Origin: Syngnathus acus
Taxonomy: Eukaryota; Chordata; Actinopteri; Syngnathiformes; Syngnathidae
NCBI RefSeq assembly: GCF_901709675.1
Contig: NC_051090.1
Location: forward strand, 10,244,842-10,308,841
Reading direction: 5' to 3'
Length of the DNA stretch: 64,000 nucleotides
Shown here: positions 49,101 through 64,000 of the stretch, piece after piece
Numbering within the stretch: position 1 is the first letter of the stretch
Layout: every line of letters starts with the position of its first letter
Position numbers and translations under genes: made by a program
Notes under the pieces: model-generated
Seen by the model: the letters and a program-made list of their open reading frames with translations, nothing else
The model's database searches: none
Told to the model about the DNA's origin: nothing

Positions 49101-50544
49101 TCGTATTTTGCTCTTGACTGACTGCAGACTAAACTTGTTAGAATACAAACTCAGTTTTATTTGTCTTTCTGACACTAAATATGCACAGACTTTTATACTT
49201 TCCTTTGACCACTTTTTAGGGAGTAAAAATAGCATTAATGAACTGAGCTATGTCAAACTTGATTATTCGCAACGTTGTTCAAAGGAACACTTTGTTGCCA
49301 CTGTATTCCGAAGTCGCAGTTCTTGCCGGATTCTTTTTTTCCAGGTTGAAATCATGACGCTGTAACCTCTTCTTTTCTTGGAGAACGGCAATCTCATGGG
49401 ATCCAGCAAGAATCTCTAAATAGGCCAAGTTCTCTTGTGTTTTTTTTCCCTTCACCCGTTGTATCACATCAATTATGGAGCAATGAGAAGCACATGCCTC
49501 CTGCACTTCTTCCATCCGCTTCACTGGACAATGAGAAGAGTGCACGATCCATACATGTTCACAATGCTTACTGTACCACATGATGCTATGCAACCACAAC
49601 TACTATTTTGATCATGCAAAGCCACCAACGGTTTATTTGTACTGAATGTTCACCTCGAGGATGCAGAGTGTTCAGCCAGATAACGTTCTGCATTCTCGAT
49701 TAGCCCTTCCCTATGAAACGTTTGAACATTTTGCTGCTGATAAAACTCATATATATCCAAGTCCTGATTGTAAGGATGCTGACAGATGAGCACATTTTAG
49801 GTGGACCGGCGCAACTCCATTAATGCAACTATTAAGCGTCTAATCAGATTGCTCTGAGCTGCTGCTGCTGCACTCTCAAGCCCTAGGGGGCACGTTTGAA
49901 TGACGTCAGGGAATTGCTGTGATGTGTTGACCAGTGTTCTTGTCAGCCAAATAGCATCTCACCGGCTCTCAGCCTTCACATGTAATTTATGCAGAGATTG
50001 TGTCCTGGATCGTTTTGCTGCAGCATAACCAAATGGTGGGAAAGCGCAGCATTAGCGGCAACTGCGGGGGTGTCATGCATGCACACCTTGTACTGACTGC
50101 AGTACATGTCATACTCGTGTAAAAATTGCGCACAATAAACGCAGCCCTCGAGAGTGACGTCACGAATCAAATACGTAACTATATTTGTGTTCAATTACAG
50201 AGGGGCCCCAGATATGAATCCTTGCGGTCTTCCGGGGTTTTCAAAACAATCTGTATCACAAGACGGGTCAGGTGCTTGATGCACTCCTCTTGATATATAG
50301 CACAAGCGCAAAATGTCCACCTTTCTATGATCAATTCCTCTAATGCCTCTCATTTCATTCTCCCTGTACCGTGACGCATAAAAACCCGCTGTCATACACC
50401 GGGGGTCCTGCATGGTAAGCCTTTCTCCTTACCTGGCAAACGGGACAGATAATGGCTGCTGCCGCTGTAGCTGACAGCGGACGAGGTGTAATAATGTGCA
50501 CTCTGGTAATACGCCGCATCCCCGTTTCTCAGCTGCAGCGCCAT
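46143..50544 (-). CDS. ZMAT3: Zinc finger matrin-type protein 3 (WIG1), p53-target RNA-binding protein
   Basis: ZMAT3 is a p53-induced nuclear protein that binds AU-rich and double-stranded RNA and influences mRNA stability and splicing. Coding exons (minus): 50544-50433, 47850-47174, 47101-46961, 46842-46676, 46538-46435 and 46351-46143, giving 469 residues in consistent phase. Three matrin-type C2H2 fingers: LYCKLCNVTVNSAQQAQAHY (about 243, crossing into GKNHSKK), DYCKLCDASFSSQLVAQAHY (about 327) and FYCSMCNCGAEQETDFRQHL (about 422). ALEELCKPLYCKLC and the end RYRNEMENLGYS match human ZMAT3 closely. Before finger 1 there is about 150 residues of Pro-rich, repeat-like sequence (RPPPL, LGPPPPL), much longer than in human (289 aa from memory). 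The first exon (MALQLRNGDAAYYQ...) is inferred: 37 open codons, donor GTAAGG, and a phase that fits acceptor CTCAG. If it is not coding, translation would start at the ATG at 47839 (428 aa). It is head to head with PIK3CA, as in human. Confidence 0.88.
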
Positions 50545-52682
50545 CACTGCAGACGCATCATCCCTCTGCCGACTTCTCCCCCAAAAGCCGGCTGAGCACT
50601 GGGCAGCGTGACAGCGCCTCGCACTTGCTCAGGAACTACGGTGACCACGGCAGGGGGGGACAAACTGAGGGAACACTTTTGCCAATACGAGAGGAACACT
50701 ATTAATAAGGAAACACGTTTTTAACAATTGCGCATATAGTATGGCTCAAATTCTATAACGAACGCATCAGGGTACAAAATAGACCGACCGGCGGTGCCGA
50801 TGTTTACCAAGCACCCCCCTCTTAATGGTATAATCCACGTCCCATACCATCGCGGTTGGTTTGCATGGGCGGCATGAAGATATGAGCATCTTTTAGTCCA
50901 TGTATACATTATATTACATTATATTACATGTACATTATAATGTACTAGTCCAGTAGTCCTCACCGGGAACACGATAAATTGATGGACCTATACTTGTTAA
51001 ATTGTTAAATGACTGCCTTCTGGTGACCCCCCCAATAAAGTTCCACTTTTGGCCTACTTGTATAAGATTAAATGTTGCAGTAAATTACTGCACACTAGTC
51101 ATATGCCATTGTCACCCACAACGTAACTATGGGTGCACCAACGGATGTTCATAAGGACCCTTAAAATCCATAAATCCCTGAAGGGAAGTGAAATATAAAA
51201 AAATTCTTTAGTGTGGATTGTAAAATAAAGTAAGAAGGGCTTTGTAATGCAATGTAGGTCTGAAATGCTGAAGAAGAATGGCCATCCATTTAATGTATAT
51301 TGTGTGATGTGAGTGTAATGTTCAGAGGCAGACACATGAGGCTGCACAACTTGACCGGAGCAGTTCTTAAACATCCTCGCCTCCATCCCCACTCACTGAA
51401 CACGAACACGCGACTCTCGTTCGCTTCACCATAACAAGTTAAGCACATATCGCAACGCAGCGAGGAATACTGTTGCCGTGGTGGATTGAAGGGTAATCTC
51501 GGATTGCTGATTTGAAGGGACTGGGAGCAGATTTTGCGTTTTATTTTCTCCACCGGCGTCGCCAGCCGTCAACCGGCCGCTGAGAGCTGGAGGGGTCGGC
51601 TCGCTGGCTGGCATTAGCCGAGCCGAAAATTGCACCATCATCTTCAAGGCTTTTGACACCCGTGGAAAGGGGAAGCAAACAAGGCTTGTATGTGGGATAG
51701 AACAATTTCACCAGTTTGAGTCCATGTTTTAGCAAGGCGAATGAATGCGAAGCTAGCTAACTGTTCCAAAATGGATTAGCATTGTGCTTTTTTTTAAACG
51801 TGTTGGCGATCAGTAACTTGACTGTGTTGTCTGTCAATTATGACAACAGGTTTATCTTGATGATCTCACGTTATGGCTCAGTACGCGTTGGCAGCATCAC
51901 CGTGCTGTCAACTCGGCTAGCCCGTTGCTAGCCTGGTTGCTAACGTCACCCTCGATTGACCTGATGTTGTTTGTGTTCAGCCTCCTCTCTGTCTCCACAC
52001 CCCCAAAGTGGCAGCATGAGGTTGGATTGGAAGATGAAGGGTGGAACTAGTCTGTCATCTTTTGCTCTCTAAGGTATGTTTCTCTCGTAATAATGACACA
52101 TTTGTCTCGACTGCATTTTGAAGTTCACATCCTGTGTTGTTGGAATGGAGAGTCGAGCTTAATAGCACTCGCTACACTTGGAATAGTTACGTTTGTGTAA
52201 ATTAACATTGGTAATTTGTTAAGTTTGAGGAACATATTTTTACATTATGTTAAAAAACACGTAAAGGTTGAGTTGAGGATATGTTTGAGTTTGCCAATGT
52301 GTTGGTCCATTGAAGAATCTTGATACACGTTTGTGTGGAGGCCAATGTTCCCCCACTCCCCACATCCTGTGTTGTGAGGAAGCTTCCTTTTTTGGCCCCA
52401 AAGTGCTTCGCTGCATCCTGATCATGGTCACAGCTCACAGATTCGCTCAATGCGCATTGTGTTCTTTACTCTTGTTTATTTTGAAGCTCACTTTACACAG
52501 TAATAATGAAGTGGTGTACTAGTGTTTCCCACCAATAGGCCGAAGGTAATCTCATCCAATGTGTTGCACAAAATGTTGTTTTTGTAAAGTTTGCTCGTGC
52601 TCAGCAGTTGTTTTAGTCTTTGTTGAACGCTCTTGTTGTGCTCGCAGCTGTTTTGTGCGGCTGAGCTGGGAGACAGAGCAAG
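50545..52682. other. Divergent ZMAT3-PIK3CA intergenic/5' region
   Basis: Holds the presumed ZMAT3 promoter and 5' UTR (about 50545-50700) and the PIK3CA 5' UTR. A candidate non-coding PIK3CA 5' exon ends at 52073 (TCTCTAAG|GTATGT), but this rests on the donor motif only. An A/T palindromic repeat (ACATTATATT units) lies near 50905-50945. No separate gene was recognised. Confidence 0.45.
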
Positions 52683-59580
<6,898 letters not shown>

Positions 59581-62197
59581 GCTGCAAACAAACAACGTTA
59601 TTTATTCCCACCTCGTCTCTGTTGAGGTGGCAGCGATCGATCGATGCCTTTGTTTGGAGTCACGCCTCCTGGGAGAAATGCACTATTTTTTTGTAGAATG
59701 ACACTGGAAAACCAACGGCCATTGCACTTAATGCTGAGGAGAACTCCCAAATGGTGAAAGGACTTCAAAACCATCGTCTTCATCCAGCTACCAATGTAGC
59801 CACCGGGTGTGTCTTGCTGCTTGATTAGCGTTGCTCCGTGGCCGGCCCCGCCCTCAAACCGTTTTCGTGGAAAACATTTCCTTGCCAGTGCCAAGAAGAA
59901 GACAGACAATAAAGCAACTAAATGATTGCTTTAAGGACCTGTTGTCACTTCGCCTTTAGTCTTCCACCATTTTTGTGGTGAAACTGCACCTGTAAAGCGG
60001 CACCTTTGCCAAACCTTCCTTGAGCCTCCAAGGTGTGTTGTTTGTCCCCCCCATCCTCCAACCCACCCGGTGGTGGTGGTGCACCTTGAGACTGATTGAT
60101 GACTACTTTGGAAAGGTATGTACCAAACGAGTTTGAGTCACTTTCCTTTCAATTTGCTGGCATGATGATGATCTGTCCTCAGCATCTCAACGTAAGCAAT
60201 GCGGTCGCCATATTTGTGGATTTGGGGGCAGGTTACAGAGTATTGTTTTTTTATGATTATTACAGTTGAAAATATTTTTCGACATTTGAGCAGAGCAGAT
60301 GGCCTGCCCGCCGTGTCTTTTTGTGGCTGTCATTAGTGCACTGATTGGAATGGAAAGGTGTTGACTGTTTGTGTTGTGATGCAAAACGGACTCTGTGGCC
60401 AGTTTACAAGTTTGGCGTTAGCAGGTGTCCAGAAGGTCAAAACATCACTCCACAATATCGCACGCTAAAGCCGAAAACTGTATGAGAACTCCATCTTGTT
60501 GAACTTGGCGGATTTGCCTGACATTTGCCATCTTACAGTTTGATTGTATTGAGGAAGTCAGCGTTGTTCTGTTGCGATGTGATGCGAGGCAAAGATGTGA
60601 AGTTCGGTCGCAGCATTAACAGTTGTAATGTTTTGAGTTGTGACAACAAACCACACGTGCGCTCACTATTTATCATGTGCTCAGATGCAGTTTTTATTTT
60701 CTTATTTGTTTTGTAGGTCAGTCAAAGTTCATCATGCAGTTAAGCAAATGACATTTTTTTTTGCACATTAAACCTTGAAGCATTAAGCTGTGTGCTTGTA
60801 CATGCAAAAGTTCCAATCCAGCTTTTTTTGTGAATGTCAAACTGAGAGCGTTTGAATGTCCTTACCTGTCCCAAGTGGTGATACATCTGCGCGGGTTGCA
60901 GAACTTATTGGGCAGGTCCCACTTTGTCTTGGCACGCCAACTCAATGTCTTTCAAGGCATTTTCTTGTGGGGAGTTTGTCAAGTAGATGATACATTTCAC
61001 TTTTCATTTTTCAACATAAGCCTCAAAATGACGTTTTCTTGCAGAGTATGCTTGTTGAAAATGAAGAAAAAAAACAACCTTTTGATAGATAACTTTTTCC
61101 TTTCCTGTTATCTGATTTATCCCTCGTCAAAGTCTGAGTATCAAATTGACTGAATGGGTCGGATCTCGTCAACAAGTACTGAAGAACACCCAATGCAATA
61201 CAGATGCACAACACACTAATGTGAAAGGGAAAATAAATCGTCGTAATGTTTTGATTGTGACTGTCCACCTGCTATGGTTGCGAATGTAACTTTTAATGTA
61301 GTTGAGCCTTTCAAATGAAGTGAGTGAGTGGCTTTCGAGGATGTGAAACACCTGCGACTTACATAACTCTGCTTGCTCCTGTTGAAATGCCTCAAAGGAA
61401 ATGCAGATGCATTGATCATATGGTCATCAGCCTTGTTTTTATATGCAGTGCTTATTGTACATGACATGCTGACAAAACCTTAGCCTCTACTATGAATGTC
61501 CAATGTATTTTTTTTTCTCACAGCCTATCTGCATGATTGGGTGAAGCTAAAGTGTGTCCTCTTTGCAAAGCACTCACACGTATTTCTAAACGACTGCCTT
61601 AAGTTTGCTTCCTTGACAGGTTCATTTTCACGTTAACATGTTTCGACGCTGAATTGTATTGTCGTGTTTTTGTGTGGCTGCCTGGTCACAGGGTAAAAAG
61701 AAGTGTTCCTGGATGGAATGATTGACCATCCATTTGAGTGTTCTGTGAAGATGTACAAATATACATTTGTTAAACATTCACCAGACTGTGTGTGTTTTTG
61801 CACAAAGTGTCAGCACAACAGAGGCCTTGGAATAAAATATTTCCAATGGATAGTTATTCTGCCGTGTCAGCACTTTCAGAAAAAATAACTGAAATCAATT
61901 TCTATTCCATTAGAAACACAAACAGAAGAAAGCAAGGTCGTACGACTTTTAATTTCTCTATATTGGCCAACTTGGTAATCTTAACATCTTTATGCCACGA
62001 TTCTAACATGTGCTGTATTCACTTGTGTTGTATAAAATGTTTATCATTTAAATGTATGCAATAGCCTGATACTCTCATGTTAAATTGAAATCAAAACATC
62101 TCCTGATTCTACGTTTCCTCTGCTCTTTGTGGCATCGGAATATTTCTTCAGAATTGTCCAAAAGCAGGAAAAAGGAAATTATGATTTAATGAGGCGT
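59581..62197. other. PIK3CA 3' UTR and KNG1 3' flank
   Basis: An AATAAA at 59908-59913 is a good candidate for the main PIK3CA poly(A) signal; further 3' UTR use beyond it cannot be excluded. The rest is A/T-rich with no recognised gene or repeat. An ATTAAA on the minus strand (62185-62190) sits only a few bases after the KNG1 stop. Confidence 0.5.
59908..59913 (+). terminator. PIK3CA poly(A) signal AATAAA
   Basis: A canonical AATAAA 328 nt after the PIK3CA stop codon. Confidence 0.5.
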
Positions 62198-63864
62198 TCA
62201 CCCCAGAAGGTCTTCGTCACGAAGAGGCCTGATTGTGGGAGCTGGAGACGTACCATCCGGGTTGGGAGCGACAGGACGGATGGGGAGGAACGTCTTCCAC
62301 GGCTTGGATGGGCAGTGGAAGGGGTCGTTGTTTGGACCTTCAGCCGTCGCAGCGGTCGGAGACGCGTCGGTCCCGTCCTCCTCCGATGATTCTTTTTTGT
62401 CTGCAGCGATGGCGGGCTCTTCTAGCATAGCGTCCCTAAAGGGAGTCCAGCCGGGGGGCAGGCGTCGGCCCATGGCCTGAATCCACACAAAAGTGAATTG
62501 CGACCAATTAAGACCACTCCCAAAATATTTTTGCACATCACTAGCGACTGGAGGCCTACCCGAGGTGGGAGAGGACCTTCTTGGCATTCAATATTGGCCT
62601 GAGGGGCCACATGTCTCCACGGTGCCACATCCACCGTGGAACGGCAGTTAAAGACTTCCTGCAAGCAGAGAGAGCTTGTGAGGAAGCCAGTGTCACACGC
62701 AACAAGGACAAACATGGCGTGCACTCGCGTTTACCATCGTCTCGTCATCGTGCACGCACAAGTCGCTGAGTTCGCTGTGTTCGACTTTGGCGCAGGTGGT
62801 CCTCCTCACGTCAAATTCCAGTTTGAATCGGAAACCTGCCACCACCTGTTTGGAGAAAAACATTGAAATACTTTCTTGCTCTGTCCCACCAAATGGGCGC
62901 AAACAGACGTCACCTGTCTGGTTGCTTGTCCGACGCTGTGAAGACTGAACAGGTGTGTGGAGTTGGAGACGGAGTTGAACTTGGAGATGGAAACTGACAG
63001 AGGAACCTTAATGTCCTCCGAGTTCTCGCCAATTTCCATCGGGCAACCCAGACAGGACGCACTTTCGGGCACAATATGGTCATCTGGAAAACCGTGGCAA
63101 GAAGACAAAAAGATGTTTGAGAGGCTTGGCCACCATTCTTAGAGTGACGGTCATCGATAGGCAAAATGATTTTTGTTACCTTTTTATTTTTTAATTTTCA
63201 CAAAAGTCAAGCGAGGTCATCCGTTTCTCTCACTGACAAATTCTTTTGACAATGCAAATGTTTGTGTTCCTTCTTGTAATGGATGTTATTGATTACTATG
63301 GCAAACACTCATCATTTGTAGTTAATCATTCAGCCTTTGAGAGTGACCACAAGATTTGCTCGTGCAATCGCTTTTTTTCAAAGAATCACCTAAAAATGCT
63401 ACAAACGTTCAGTGGTAGTTTCTGCTTCGTGCACAAAATGCGCACGGAGAAGAATTTTGGCACATCTAGTACGTTTTTGTCCGTTTCAGAGGGCGGCCAT
63501 TTTGCCTTGTGCTACCACTTGCTGTCGACTGAGAATGACATCACAGTGCCGTTGGACTCAGAGGGCGGCCATTTTGCCTTGTGTTACCACTTGGTGTCGA
63601 CTGAGAATGACATCACAGGGGCGTTGGACTCAGCTTGCGAACGTCCATGACTAACCCCGGTGCACACGTGATCCTTATGAGTTTATTGTGACATAACTCT
63701 TTATAAGTGCCGCTCGACTCCCTAATTGTGCTCCCTTTCTTTCAGTCTCATTTCACTATTCAAACACACGCAATGACGAATGACTCACCATGCAGACAGT
63801 GCACCTGTTCGGTGTGCTTTTCCGTCTCCGTCACCAGGACTGTGGCGTTGCATGGGAGCGGCTC
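62198..63864 (-). CDS. KNG1: Kininogen (bradykinin precursor, cystatin-type inhibitor), 5' end beyond window
   Basis: Kininogen is a secreted plasma protein that inhibits cysteine proteases and releases bradykinin when cut by kallikrein. Exons seen (minus): 63864-63789, 63083-62914, 62845-62735, 62658-62560 and 62476-62198, about 244 residues in consistent phase; earlier exons are right of the window. Visible parts: the end of one cystatin-like domain (CNATVLVTETEKHTEQVHCL), then a full cystatin-like domain starting ASCLGCPMEIGEN. Its QVVAG protease-binding motif spans two exons and its family cysteines are present (TTCAKVEHSEL, DLCVHDD, FNCRSTVD, IECQEG). The last exon has a bradykinin-like peptide, GRRLPPGWTPFRD. 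The acidic tail contains HCPSKPWKTF, similar to the CPGRPWKS end of mammalian high-molecular-weight kininogen, but no His-rich region. The donor at 62559 (GTAGGC) was chosen because the earlier GTCCTC site would take the last exon out of the bradykinin frame. Confidence 0.9.
63486..63629. repeat. 72-bp tandem duplication in a KNG1 intron
   Basis: Two copies of a 72-bp unit beginning TCAGAGGGCGGCCATTTTGC (63486 and 63558), with a few differences, followed by the start of a third (GACTCAGC). The unit contains CACTTG(C/G)TGTCGACTGAGA and ATGACATCACAG. Because 72 is a multiple of three, the open frame across it is an artefact. Confidence 0.85.
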
Positions 63865-64000
63865 CTAGAGGAAACAAATGCGAGATGCGCATAACGGGGC
63901 GAGCGGCGCTAAATACACACGAGACAGACTTCGCCATGCACAGTTATGAGTCCTCGATTGAAGTAAGCCTACAAAGAGCGAAACACCGACGAAATGTCAT

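Noticed and set aside
62573-62578. Donor GTCCTC after IECQEG's first G in KNG1
   Set aside because: Using it would shift the last exon out of the bradykinin frame. The GTAGGC donor at 62559 keeps phase 0.
63246-63650. 134-residue open frame with internal repeat
   Set aside because: The frame stays open because it crosses a 72-bp tandem duplication inside a KNG1 intron. It has no splice or domain support.

Overview
The window is nuclear genomic DNA of a ray-finned (teleost) fish. Nine protein-coding genes can be read across GT-AG introns, and their products are recognisable vertebrate orthologues. Introns are short (17 coding exons of RAD54L in 4.4 kb, 24 of PIK3CA in 6.9 kb), CA/TG microsatellites are frequent and several teleost-type interspersed repeats are present. 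I did not try to name the species. All exon borders were set by hand from splice motifs, reading-frame phase and remembered human orthologues; they are not cDNA-supported.

Layout, left to right: POLR1B (minus, runs off the left edge) is head to head with ARHGAP39 (plus, 7-kb first intron). RAD54L (minus) and the GDNF-family ligand ARTN (minus) follow. About 3 kb of gene-poor DNA leads into a tandem array of seven tRNA-His(GTG) units (minus) with an exact 139-bp period. ANKMY1 (plus) and RNF14 (plus) come next, then ZMAT3 (minus) head to head with PIK3CA (plus). The 3' part of kininogen (KNG1, minus) runs off the right edge.

The genes do not form one pathway: ribosomal RNA transcription (POLR1B), Rho-GTPase control (ARHGAP39), homologous recombination (RAD54L), a RET-pathway neurotrophic ligand (ARTN), a MORN/ankyrin/MYND scaffold (ANKMY1), an RBR ubiquitin ligase (RNF14), a p53-target RNA-binding protein (ZMAT3), PI3-kinase p110-alpha (PIK3CA) and a kinin precursor (KNG1). 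ZMAT3 and PIK3CA are also neighbours in human, so that block is conserved synteny.

I found no undescribed multi-gene system, CRISPR array or selfish operon. The most interesting points are the tRNA-His array with decaying members, a kininogen whose bradykinin has Leu where Arg1 is expected, very small first coding exons in three genes (3, 11 and 31 nt), a likely extra N-terminal exon of ZMAT3, and a degenerate AGGGTTTTGAA-type repeat that lies in the sense orientation of its host introns each time.
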